Below are positions 13,346 through 48,965 of a stretch of DNA of 64,000 bases, one piece after another. Origin of the DNA: Lutjanus erythropterus (Eukaryota; Chordata; Actinopteri; Lutjaniformes; Lutjanidae); contig CM034605.1 of assembly GCA_020091685.1 (NCBI GenBank), positions 12,992,635 to 13,056,634 of the forward strand, given 5' to 3'. Both the position numbers and the translations under genes were made by a program. The first letter of the stretch is position 1. Every line of letters begins with the position of its first letter. Under the pieces are notes generated by a model. The model had not been told where the DNA came from. It made no database searches and worked only from the letters and a program-made list of their open reading frames with translations.

Positions 13346-14102
13346 TAGGGCCGGGTAATATAAGCAAAATCAAATATTTTTGATCACCTACCTCAATATT
13401 GATATTTAGTGCTATTGAAACTATTTTGTAGGGACGACTATTGGTGGTCAAAATGATGTTTTCCTCAGTGTCCTGCAACTGTCCCAAACTCTATTTTCAA
13501 CTACTTGTTTAATAAATAAATACATTGCTGCCATAAATGCAGTGCAAATACAAATCTGTTTCTGAGTGGTATATGGTGATGGAAATTTACAAACACTCTT
13601 TGAGCGAATCTCATAATAAACATTTAATTTTCCAGTTAACATCAGTGTGTAAGTGTGTAAGCCTGTTGAAGTGTAGACCTCAGGCCAGTGCCTTAACACC
13701 TAGCAATTAAAATTAGATATTTTATGATGCATAAATGCAATAATTTCATTTGTGATGAGCAGGGTTTCTATTATTCCCTGACTTGTCGCAGACATCACAT
13801 CATTGAGTCCCAGCTGCTATTTTTATTCTCCCCGAGACAACGGGACGCCCTTAATTTCAAGCACTGATTAACACAATGAGATTTCTGATAAATAAGCATC
13901 AGCAGTGTGGATATAATGACTAAGTGGGTAAAGGCAAATAAAAGAACAGACAGAACAGTCTGGTAAGCACAGAAAATTATATCACTCTACTGTAATGCAG
14001 CCTTTAAAACCAGGAAATGACATATCACAGCGGTAACCAAAGACAATATCTATACCTAGTCTCATATTACGATATCAATATAATATAAATTGCCCAACTC
14101 TA
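13346..14102. repeat. TIR-bounded repeat of the TAGGGCTGGGCAATATA type
   Basis: The left end TAGGGCCGGGTAATATAA and the right end, reverse-complemented, TAGAGTTGGGCAATTTATA form an inverted pair about 750 bp apart. The interior is AT-rich with no coding frame. No clear target duplication is seen, so two independent fragments are also possible. Confidence 0.45.
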
Positions 14103-17100
14103 GAACAAATACAACAATGTTTAAATGTGGTTAAACTGTAGGATGCTGTAGGACGAAAAGCCTGAGGGGTGAGGAGAGACAGAGGAAGAAGAAATGGCTC
14201 ACTCAGCTGTAAATGCTGTTCACAGCACAGTGGTGGGTTCATCTGATACACCCTGTTTGACCTCCATCAAGCCTTAAGGACACATGATGCAGATTCATCA
14301 TCAAATCTCCAACGACACAAAGCTTGTGTGGGATGTATGGGATATGCTATAAAATGACCAGATTATAGTATGGAGAGCATATCTACAGTATAATGGCTCG
14401 TTTTGTTTAGAGTATGTATGGTGGATAAGTACAGAGCAGAGTCATATGGTATCTGTATTTACTTTGCAAAAAAGGAAGGAAGGAAATGGAGATAATAAAA
14501 CATCTACTAAAGCTGTCCCTGACTAAGATTTTCTTTAGTTGAATCAGATTTGGCCGTCCTGCACAAATATTCAACAATTCATCTTTTTTTTTTTTGCAGT
14601 GCGCCACAGCAAATTCTTATATGAGCCTACATGAATATATTTTACCTGTTACACACATGTTTTAATACCTTTCAGTGCCGCCTGTGATGTGAAAATATCA
14701 ATTTTTTTTACACAGTCAGAGAAATTAAAAGTCCTCCTATAGGTCAGTTATAAAATCAGTGGACCTGGGGACCTTCTCTCCCGAGGCTGCAGCCAACGTC
14801 CAGCAGAGTTAAGGATTTATTTGGACCAAACCAGAGTTAATGATTGTTGGGACAGTGTAAAGATGTTTTCGGTGAGTTTTATTTAGCTTCTATAAAGTCT
14901 GAATAAAGCTGACAATGATGCACAAAGAGTATGAGTTTGGCGAGAGCAATGAATCAGCCGTTTCTGTTTAAACAAAATGTATTTTAGTCTTTAGAATAAG
15001 GCTGTGATCCTTTCCATAACGTTGTCAGACACTAACAATATCAATGAGTCTGTCAGTGGCAAAAACAAACAAACAACAAGCAAACAATCAAGTGTCACCT
15101 GGTCTGTGTCCTCTGCATGCTCCGTGGGTGCGTCTGGATGAGGTGTCTGACAGCGCGTCACGCTGCTCTGCGTTTCTATCACCCCTCTCTTCCATCAGTT
15201 AGTTTTGTGGTTTGTGGGCTTAGACCCTCACTTTTTTTTACCAACTACTCCTTTCTCTCTTTCAGATTTATTTGTAACCTCTTAGGTCATGAGTCATCTG
15301 ACCTAGAAAAATATGCAACTATGAATTCTGTGTTCTCCCTCTTAATGAAGTGGCCACATGATCTACACAGTTCTGCACAATGGATTAGACTTCACTGATC
15401 AGTTACTGGTGACACCTACAGGAAGCAGACAAAACAGCTTCAACACTTCTCAGCAAGACTGAAAGAAACTATATCCCTGTTGAACCACTGTTGCAAAAGG
15501 AGCAGTGGGTTTTATCCTCTGAAGACTTTGAATGTCTGCACAAAATTTCGTGGCAATCCATTCGAACGTTTTTGAGACATTTCAGTCTGGACCAAAACAA
15601 TCTCAGAAACCATCAGATACAGTCAATGATGATTAGGCCTCGGGGGCAACGGCCAATATTTTAGGGCTTCCAGTAACCAGTGGATATCCAGAAAAGTGAT
15701 ATCTGCGCTAGGGCTTAAACTAATAAATATGTTCATAGTGGATTAATTGGTTGATTATTTTCTTGATTGATCAGTTAATAGTTGTTTGCCTATAATATAT
15801 ATAATATATATAATGTATAAACCAGAAAACATTCACATTTAAGGCACTGAAATCAGAGAATTTTACCTGCATGCAACCAAAGCTTGCTCAAACGTGACTG
15901 GTCAAAACTACTCAGACTACAAACTGACTACAAACAGAAACTAGAACGCTTCTGATACCAAAATCATGTCCCTTGCTTACAGATTCTAAATTCATATTGA
16001 GGTATCTGTTTATAGAGATTAGGAATACTGTGGTCGACTAACTGACATCCCATTCAAGCCCCCTGCATGGCTAAAAAGACCCTTACTAATAACCAGAACC
16101 AATGATGCACCTTTTCTTCGCGCTGAGTATTGAACCAAATTACATTTTTCTGCCCTTCAGTATTGCAAAGTACAAAAAGCCAGAGCACTGAATGTCTGAT
16201 AAAACTGGTAATCTTGTATATTCTGATCAGAAAGTGTCAGATTAAAAAGGAATTTTAGTCAGTTTTAGGTCATTTTATTCAGGCTACGAGATTATTTTAG
16301 AAAACATTTCATATTTGAGAACCTTGGTTTCTTCTGTTAAACAAAATAAATAATACATGCATTTCTAAAAATAAAAAAGGATCCCAAGCTCAGTGTAATT
16401 ATGATTCAGTTACTTCAAACATAAAAGTCCTTTTCCTTTTCCCTGGTCTCCCTGACAGGCTGAAGTAAAACCATACATCATCTCTGTCAGTGAAGCCCTG
16501 GAGAACGGTCAGTGTTGTGTCTGTACGTGGTGACGCCGGCCGGACGGCTCACGTGAAAGAGCTGCTCTCTGATGATCAGCTCCGAGGGCAGCAGCGGCAG
16601 CCTGCAGTAAGATGCATAACTCAGCATTTTACCTTCCACTGGCTGCACTCGCTCACTCTACCTTTCCTATGATGAGTCACCACAACAAGCGCTTCAGAAA
16701 TCAGCCTGCATTAATAGTACAGGCCGGATGGCTCGCTTTTTATCTGCTTCCACTGTTTCACACACATGACAGCAGCCAGTCTGTCAGAAGAACAGAGAGG
16801 AAGCATCACATAATGAATCCACTACTGTTACAGGACTAAAAATAACTCATGCACATACATAACTACACGTGCACCCTTACATAAATGCAGCAATGGAGGC
16901 AGTCATGCTGAACAAATGATCACTGAATCAAATCTTCTTTTTCTTTGCTGTGTCTGCAGGTCTTGCTGTTGCTTTGTGGGGATTTAAGACTTCCCTTTTG
17001 GGCTTGAGTCAAAGAACAGATCTGCCTCTGGCAAAAACAAACACACAGGACGGCGCACAAGCAGCACAGCTTTACAAAGAAAGAGGAAACGGCATGTTCA

Positions 17101-17136
17101 TCCAACTGGACTGGAAGATATGAATCTTACATGTTT

Positions 17137-17660
17137 ACTGTCTGAGAGAAAAATAGTTCAGCTACTTGCTCTGAGCTGCGTGAGGTTAACTACAGGAAAG
17201 GGATGAATTATTTGGATCAGGATATGTAGTAAAAAAAAAAAACAGTAACAGAAGAGATCCAGATGTGAGAGTAGGTACGACTCTCTCTTTGAGAAGCTAT
17301 TATTTGGACCTTGATATTTATTTATTTATTATCTCAAAATAATGAGTCTCTAAAAATAATGTTTTAAGACATTTAGACACTGACTTATTACTCATTATTT
17401 TGAGACACTAACTCACTATAATGACTTTAAAGATATTTTTTCAACACATTTGCTTCCATATTACATAGTATTTTGAAGGTCTATAGGGAGTTTAAGGTAT
17501 TCTGCTGTAGTACCTTTACTGTCCGAGAGTTCAGCTGCTGGCTTTGAGTTGTATTGAGGTTAACTACAGGAAAGAGGTGAATTATTTGGATCAGGATATG
17601 TAGTAGAAAAACACAGTCACACAGGAGATCCAGATGTGAGAGAGACAAGTATGACTTTTT
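17137..17660. repeat. Local direct duplication, about 375 bp apart
   Basis: About 140 bp starting with 'tttactgtctgagag' near 17137 and running to 'gagatccagatgtgagag' near 17270 recurs from 17515 to about 17645 with scattered differences. The intervening DNA (17290-17510) belongs to a palindrome-rich repeat ('taatgagtctc', 'cattattttgagaca') that is found again at 20130-20450. Confidence 0.65.
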
Positions 17661-18012
17661 TGTACCATTTCTGTCTCCTCCTCTGTGAAAGCACTAACAG
17701 CAGCACAACTACACACCCAGACAGTCACGCTCGCTCACACACACATGCAGACAAACACCGGTAGCTACAGTAAAAGCAGAGAGTGCGCACGGTATCTGAG
17801 CGGTGCTGTCAGAGTAAATCTGAGCCCATAAAACAGAATGGTGCAGGCTGCAGCTACGGAGGCACGGAGGAGTCAAACTAGTGGCAGCAGCAGCAGCAGG
17901 GGGGAAATATAAAAGGACTGTTTCATAAATAGATCAGAATACAGAGACTGGAGAAGATTTGGGAGTGAAAGCATTTGGCATACCAACCATGAGCAGGGAC
18001 AGGCTCAGCATA

Positions 18013-18101
18013 CACTCTCAGGAATAACGGTTCCAAAGGGTTCCTCCTGAAGGGCTGAGGCTCTACTACAATCATCTGCTTCTAAATAAGCTTCTTCTTC
18101 T

Positions 18102-18134
<33 letters not shown>

Positions 18135-18815
18135 AAGGGTTCATAATGGGGTTCTTTGTAAGACTAGGGTTCCATTAAGAACCCTTTTTGGAAGAAAAAG
18201 TTCCTCAAGGATTGTCAAAATCTTCAAAGAACTCTTTCATCAAGGATTCTTTGTACCATAATATAAAAAGATTCTCCGTAGAGCCCCCTGGGTGAATTCT
18301 AGATAAAACCTTTGGAATTCAAAAGGGCTCTCGGCAAAAACCCCTTGGGGGGGTTCTAGATAAAAGCCTTGGAATATAAATAGATTCTCTGAAAACAAAC
18401 CCCTTCGTGGGTTCTAGATAAAACCTTTAGAATATAAAAGGGTTCTCTGTAGAAATAACCCTTGGCGTATAAAAGAGTTCTTGGTAGAACCCCATGAGGA
18501 GGTTTGAAATAAAAGCCTTTGAATATAACGGGTTCTCTGTAGAACCCCCCTGGGTGGATTCTTGTTAGCAACCTTAGAAGGAGGAAGGTTCTGGATAGAA
18601 ACCCCAGAGAGGGCTCTGAGTGGAACCATTACATCCTGTAGAACCTCTCATAGGTGGTTCTGGGTGAAACCTCTCACAAATAGTTCTAGGTATAACACTC
18701 TATGTTGGGTTCTAGGCAGAACGGTTCCAAGAGAACCCTTTATAAAAGGTTCTCCTCTGGGGACAAGCCGCAGAACCCTTTATGGTACTAGTTACCACCT
18801 TTATTTCTAAGAGTG
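18013..18815. mobile_element. Non-autonomous element with CACTCT ends and internal GGTTCT/AGAACC array
   Basis: The two ends form imperfect inverted repeats: CACTCTCAGGAATAACGGT at the left and CACTCTTAGAAATAAAGGT (reverse complement) at the right, 16 of 19 identical. Between them lies a tandem array of units of about 60 bp built from ggttct(a/c), 'agataaaacctt', 'gaatataaaagg' and agaaccc. GGTTCT and AGAACC are complementary, so a transcript could fold into stacked hairpins. The ends recall CACTA-type elements. No transposase frame and no clear target duplication were found. Confidence 0.6.
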
Positions 18816-19439
18816 CACCATAGCCTCGATAGAGAAAACTGATTTTACCATGAGACATATAGACTGAGTGTGTGGATCCGTCATGGAGTAGGCTTATGTA
18901 GGTGTGTGTGAGGAGGGGTGGGGGTGGGTGGGTGTGTGTGTATGTGTGGGTGGTGGTGGGGTCTGTTAACCTGCCTGGCAACCACCAGAATAAACACCCT
19001 CCTCCTCCTCCTACCATGGTTATATGCGCCCTCTCTTATCCTATTTCCCCCCTGCAGCCACTCACCCTGTAACGTAACCAGCGTTTCATCTCACCAGGTG
19101 CAGCTTATGTGCAGAAATACATGATGCTGTCGTTTCCATGACAACATTAGCCTGGCTTAAATCCTGCATTGACCACACTGGGCGGGTCCGGCGGTGACAA
19201 TAGAGGGCTAATATTGGGGGAAACTGATATAAATGAGTCGCCGTGTACATTAGGACCGTAAAGGACGTCTATATGGAGCCGAGGCCCAGTGGGTGGGCCC
19301 CTGGATGCTCATAATGCTGTCTCCATGAGGAGGAAAATGAGCCACAAGATGTCTAAGATGCTGCACGACATTATTATCTGTTGTATATTCTGATAAGATA
19401 AATGTATAAATGCAGATGCGGGTTGGAGGCAGAGGGCTG

Positions 19440-20010
19440 AGTGTCGGTGCGCATCTGTCATGACGCGTCAAAGAGAGAAGCGCATGGTGCTGCCGCCGCT
19501 TACCTCATTTTCCTCGTCTTTTATTCTGCCGGAGATGATGGCACTGATGAGGCTGATGAATAGGACCACCAGTCCGCTTATTTTTCTGTATATTTACAGT
19601 CTGGGAGGCTCGATTCAGCTCACACAGCGTGTCCCTTGTGCGCCTCTGTACAGATATCACAGGCTGAAGATGATGATGAGGAGTCGTGTTAAGCGTTGTC
19701 TCCCAGCCGCTTTGTGTTCCGTTGTCTCTGCTCTCCACACGCGCTGCCGCCGTGTATCCTTAAGTCCATGTTCAGTCGGGGCTCCTGCTCGGTACAAGAC
19801 GGTGAACGGTGGTCGTCAGCCGCCGCCTCCCTCATGCCATATTTTCTTCCCATTCGGAGTGTTTTGGTGACGAGGAGAGATTTGAGGGAAAATGCTAATA
19901 CTGCGTGCGAAGGAAGAGGGGAGGAGGGGGAGACAGACCGGCTCAATGCTGCCCACCTGCGGCCAAGACGCACACATGCAGCCCACTGACGCCCCCCTAC
20001 CTCCACCCAG
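19440..20010 (-). promoter_or_regulatory. CpG island, presumed main evl promoter and 5' UTR
   Basis: This stretch is visibly rich in CG (gacgcgtc, gccgccgctt, cacgcgctgccgccgtg, gccgccgcct) in a window otherwise poor in it. It surrounds the proposed evl start codon at 19506-19508, with most of the island upstream of the gene on the minus strand. The overlapping open frames on both strands are by-products of high GC. Confidence 0.65.
19504..19508 (-). CDS. evl: Candidate canonical first coding exon of evl (Met plus two bases)
   Basis: On the minus strand the sequence reads gaggaaaATGAG|GTAAGC. An A at -3, a start codon, the two bases AG and a good splice donor follow one another inside a CpG island. 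Human EVL begins Met-Ser-Glu-Gln; as I recall, its first exon contributes only ATG AG, with Ser completed by the next exon. The phase is identical to the alternative exon at 12334-12356, so both can join one shared EVH1 exon outside this window. Five coding bases are weak evidence alone; the case rests on the CpG island, donor, phase, the second exon and the EML1-EVL gene order. Confidence 0.6.
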
Positions 20011-21589
20011 AGATCACTAGCATGTCTGCAAAAAATCACCTCCCCCAGGATGATGAAAAAAGGAGAACCTGTATGACAGTAGAAGGAGAAATGTCTAAAT
20101 ATATATAATATCTAAAAATAACATGATAAATATTTTTAATTAGTATCTCAGAACACAGATAGTATCTCCAATTATTTAATTAACAGCTTTCAGGTAGTTT
20201 CCCAGATTATTTAAGTATCCAAGAATAATGAGAAACTTTCTCAAAATCTTAGTGTCTCAGTAATTACTTTGAGAAAGTTTTTCATTACTTTAACGTACTA
20301 AGTTGCTATTTCAAGGTATCTCATTTATGACTTACTGAATCTATATTTTATTTACTGACACACTGGCAGAAGTGGGTTTCCACACTATATAGTATTTTGG
20401 TGTTGTATAGAAGCTTTAAGTACAGTATTCTGCTGTAACATCTTTTACTTTTTACTACTATATGATCATCATGAAGAAATATAAACCTTGCAACAGTATA
20501 AAAATACTAAAGTAAAGATGTAAAATTAAAAAAAACATAAAAACATACCAAAACAACAAAAAAAAAAGTCAGAAAATGGAAAATATAAAACACAGCCTCA
20601 TAGGAATTTCATGTTGCATTTACTTTCAGACAAAATGTTAAATGTTCAATGGTATTCTGCAGCCCAAGTGTTTAGTGGTAAGACAAACCATGTTACATTC
20701 ACCCTGTAGAGTGGTGACTTTATATCACTGCTGTTAGAAGATTTTTTTTTTTCCTGATAAGACAACTCTCTAACAATCAAAACAATACCAATATGCCTCA
20801 TATTTGTGGCAGTTCTGGTCATAATCTGCTGAACCCCAATCCAAGAAATATTGTTTATTCATGCATGTGTGTCACATTGGCTTGCGGTTTACCATGAGAT
20901 GAGCGAGCATGACGTGCTACGTACAGCACGCAGCTTGTGGGGTTAAAAGCAGACATCATTGGTTCATGAAAAGCTCCGGTAAGCGCTAAATGGTGATTTG
21001 CTTGTTCTGTTGTGCAGGTGAATAGACCTGCTGTATGTTCATCAGGCTGAAGCAGTGCATCGTAGTAAAAAAAAAACAAAAAAAAAAACACCTCAAGAAG
21101 GTTCAGTTAAATATCTCGCCAGTGACTGATGGTGCACATCAGACGTCAACAGTTACAGTGTAATGGTCTCAACCCTCCCCCTCCTAAACTGTTCTCGGTG
21201 CAATAAAATGCAGATAGATACAGATTTGAAATCGTTTCACATCATTTAAAAACCCAAATGCATGCTTGATTTTCATTTTCCTTGCACCTCAAAGCAAAGG
21301 AAAATACAACAACTCATTCCCAAACTCTGAAACAGTTTCAAATACTGTATATTCACCCACACTTTTGATCATATGTGTTTCAAGCCTCTCAGTATATTTA
21401 CACATCTGGGATTAATCGGGGATTTGTTGTAGGGAAAAACTGAAATTGGCAGTGAAGGATCTGACTCATGATCAATAAATAATAGAAAAAACGTCTTTTT
21501 TTAAAGACCTGGAAGCACAAAACAAAAAAAATGATGCAGAAAATCGGTATGGAAAATGGTTAAAATCCTAACACTGAATCCTGATACTG
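20011..21589. other. Intergenic DNA between evl exon 1 and eml1 3' end
   Basis: No gene is supported. 20120-20450 is a palindrome-rich repeat related to 17290-17510 (shared 'atagtattttg' and 'attctgctgta'). The rest is AT-rich with several short poly(A) runs. A possible minus-strand AATAAA lies near 20850. Confidence 0.5.
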
Positions 21590-22408
21590 TACACACCCAT
21601 TCCAAAAAAAGTTGGGGCACTGTCTAAATTGTAAATAAAAACAGAATTCAATGATTTGCTAATCCCTTTCAAACTATACTCATGTAAATACAGTGCAAAG
21701 ACAATTTTTTTAATGTCCAAACTGATAAACTTTGTTTTTTTTTGTAAATATACACTCATACATTTGATGCCTGTAATACGTTCCAAAAATGTTGAGGCAG
21801 AGGCAACAAAAAACTGGGAACATTTTAAAGGGGAATCCTCAAAAGGCTCAGTGATTCACAAGCATGGATGGGAGCGAGGTTCACCACTTTGTGAAAAACT
21901 ACATGTGCAAACAGTCAGTAGTCCAACAGTTTAAGTCCAATGCTTCTCAACACACGATAGCAAGGAATTTCGGGATTTCATCATCGACAATCCACCATAT
22001 CCTTAAAAGAGAATCCAGAAAAATGAAAACATGTGATGCATTATGAAGCGCAAAATACGACAAGGGAGACCCCGGACTGTTGAGCACCTGAAGTCGTATA
22101 TCAAGCAGGAATGGGAAGGAATTTTGCCCCTGAAACTTCAACAATTATTGTCCTCTTTTTCCAAACACTTAGTGAGTGTTGTTAAAAGAAAAGGTGATGT
22201 ATCTCAGTGGTAAACATGCCGCTGACCCAACATTTTTGGCAGGCAACAAATTCAGAATAAACATATATTTACAAAAAAATAAATAAAGTTTGAACATTAA
22301 TATTTAGTCTTTGTACTGTATTCAGTTGAGTATAGGGTGCAAATCATTGCATCCTGTTTTTATTTATGTTTTACAAAATGTCCCAACCTTTTGGAATTGG
22401 GGTTTGTA
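21590..22408 (+). mobile_element. Internally deleted Tc1-like DNA transposon
   Basis: The ends are long inverted repeats: TACACACCCATTCCAAAAAA at the left and, reverse-complemented, TACAAACCCCAATTCCAAAA at the right. Similarity continues through 'aaataaaaacag' and 'caatgatttgc'. This is the terminus of a Tc1 family common in fish. Both ends start with TA, the Tc1 target. At about 820 bp it is half the length of a full element. It lies between the eml1 stop and evl exon 1. Confidence 0.9.
21864..22216 (+). pseudogene. Tc1 transposase remnants (N- and C-terminal pieces)
   Basis: An open frame from 21864 carries the helix-turn-helix start of a Tc1 transposase (QFKSNASQHTIARNFGISSS region) and stops at 22046. 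From about 22036, in another frame, comes the C-terminal tail (KRKIRQGRPRTVE, then VVKRKGDV) ending at a stop near 22216. The middle of the gene, including the catalytic DD(E/D) core, is missing at about 22020-22035, so it cannot encode an active enzyme. Confidence 0.85.
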
Positions 22409-23334
22409 ATTTTTTTTGTTACCCTTCAAAGAATTTCCCCAGATGATCATAGATCATGACTGGACTCCTGTTCATCCACAGTATTCTGCTGTATGTAAAT
22501 GTCCACCAATATCAGCATTTGCCTCAACTATATATGTAGTTTTCCTACACAAATAGTCAAAGCAAATAAATTGGTAATGGTTGGACAAGAGTTGCATCTG
22601 ATATTAACTGTGGTTCACGCTCCTCTGCATGTTTAGATGTGTTTAGGGCTCGTGATATGTCAATGTTAATAACAGGGAAGAGTCCTGCTTCACTAGTGCT
22701 TTCCTGAGTTGTTAAATACAAAATAAAAGAAAGTTTAACAATTAGAAAATCACTATGTTCTTTCTTTCCGTACATAGTTTTTGTTACAATGCTCTTGGAT
22801 CTCCAGTGGCGGTGATATTCAGTCGGAGAACCTCTTCAGTCCGTTATCTGTGGCAGGACTGTGCACAATACAACAACAGGGAAAGCCAAACTGTACGAGT
22901 GCAGTCAGAAAGTCAGAGCCTTTGGTTCTGTTTAGTTGGATTTGATCCGTTTTGATTTGTTGTGTCTCATGTCATTGGTGAGTAGGCTACAGTACGTGAG
23001 AGAGAAAGAGAGATTTGTTTTTACATGTAGTGTGGATAAAGAAAAGGAGAAATATTCAAGGTTTGTATGTCAAGCAACAGCACATTACACCTCCAACAGT
23101 TCATCTCATTTGGGATCTGAGAGCAGATCAGGATGAGAAACCTCAGGTTCCTCTTCTGTCAATTCACTTCAGTTCAGTTCAGGCAGATCCACGTTTTGTT
23201 TTTAGCGTCTGAGTTAATTTAAGTTTGGTTCGGTTCAGTTTAGTGCAGTTCAGTTCAGTTTGCTTCAGCTGGGTTTCAGGTCCCCCGGCCAGCAGCAGTA
23301 AGAAACCGACAGTGTCTGTTTCTGTCTCTGTCCC
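22409..23334 (-). other. Probable eml1 3' untranslated region
   Basis: This follows the eml1 stop directly. I see no AATAAA or ATTAAA on the minus strand before the Tc1 element; the first AATAAA met is inside that element, near 22367. The transcript may therefore end in transposon DNA, use a variant signal, or run further. A degenerate gttca/gttcag pentamer tract occupies about 23160-23270. Confidence 0.4.
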
Positions 23335-47769
<24,435 letters not shown>

Positions 47770-47864
47770 CTGAGGAAACACACGGACATCAGGTCAGAGA
47801 TGCAGAAAGCATCACAACACTGATATATAAGGGCATATAATGAACTGAAAGAACATATTCATTT

Positions 47865-48277
47865 TAGGGGAACAGTTCAACATTTTGGGAAATATATTTG
47901 CTTTTTTGTCAAACATTAGATAAGAAAATTGCCAGCACTCTCATGTTAGCATAAAGACTGGAAAGGGGAGGAATAGCTAGCATTGGTTTTGTCCAAAGAC
48001 AAACAAAGTCTGCCTTCCCAGAAACCAGCCAAGGTACCTGGAAGTCACTGCTCCTGGCCAAGAAATAGTTTGGAGCACAATTTCCATAACAAATTAGTCA
48101 GACTAGCTGTCATCTTTCTGAACAAGCTTCTTTTCTTTGGGCTAAGATAAGCTAACCGTCACTTGGCTGTATAGTTTCACATTTGCCGTACAGATAGGAG
48201 AGTGGCATCAATCTTCTCATCCAATTCTCAACTAGAAAGCGAGTAAGTATCTCAAAAAATGTCTAACTATTCCTTTA
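47865..48277. mobile_element. TA-flanked MITE with about 29-bp imperfect TIRs
   Basis: Left TAGGGGAACAGTTCAACATT and right (reverse complement) TAAAGGAATAGTTAGACATT are matching ends with TA at both outer edges. The interior has 'gttagcataaagactggaa', also present near 1740. A common fish repeat; no gene. Confidence 0.75.
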
Positions 48278-48611
48278 ATACACTTCAGTTGTTGGTTTTA
48301 AAAAGACTGGAGCTTAAGAACCTACTCAGGTCTGACCAATACAATAAGACAGCAGCAAATTTTGCTCATCACAGATAAATAGATATGTTTGATACACAGA
48401 TTATGTGTTTAACATCTTTCACATTTGTGTTGGGATGAGTTTTTATTTATAGGCATTATTCATAATTTGTTTCTAAAATGAAAAAAAAAATTGAAATGTT
48501 TATTTCTTCAAATATCTTTTCGCAGAGCACGTCTTTTTTCATAGTTAAATTACAGGGATCACTGCCAAAAAATGATTGTATTTAGCAAAAATGGATTATG
48601 TTAAAAGGAAT

Positions 48612-48965
48612 TAGAGCTGCAACAATTAGTTGTAGTCAACATTAGTTGATAAAAAATAATTTGATTGATTGATTAATCTCTTCAGTCATTTTTCAAGCAA
48701 AAATATCATATACTTGCTGGTTCCAGCTTCTTAAACGTAAGGATTTGCTTTGTCATTTCTGATCATAAATGAAGAATCACTGAGTTTTGGACAGTTGGTT
48801 GGACAAGAGAAGCGACTTGAAGATGTGACATTGGGCAACGAAACTGTGATGAGAAATTTTCTTTTTTTTTTTGGCATTTTATATAGAGTTAATGATTAAT
48901 TGATTAAATGTGAAAATAATCAGCAGATTAACTCATAATAAGAATAATCATTAGTTGCATCCCTA
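48612..48965. mobile_element. hAT-like MITE (TAGAGCTGCAAC family)
   Basis: Left TAGAGCTGCAACAATTAG, right 'CATTAGTTGCATCCCTA', flanked by aaaggaat and aaaggagc (6 of 8 matching). The interior 'tttttcaagcaaaaat', 'ggttccagcttct' and 'ttggttggacaagag' is shared with the copies at 27146 and 59296. Confidence 0.8.

Larger units (their letters stand above)
12357..19503. other. evl intron between the two proposed first exons
   Basis: No further exon is supported. It contains purine-rich low-complexity DNA (12380-12680), a pair of GGGCAAT-type repeat ends (13346 and 14102), a local direct duplication (17137-17660), a (CAG)n tract near 17890, a poly(T) tract near 18105-18129 and the GGTTCT/AGAACC element at 18013-18815. 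A stretch around 16480-16610 is richer in GC and CpG than its surroundings, but I could not assign it. Confidence 0.5.

Noticed and set aside
18356-18810. Frames with repeated 'FYREP/YSKGF' motifs
   Set aside because: They come from the tandem GGTTCT/AGAACC units inside a non-coding element.
19460-20039. Several overlapping frames of 97 to 136 codons on both strands
   Set aside because: They arise from the GC-rich CpG island; frames are open on both strands at once and none resembles a protein family.
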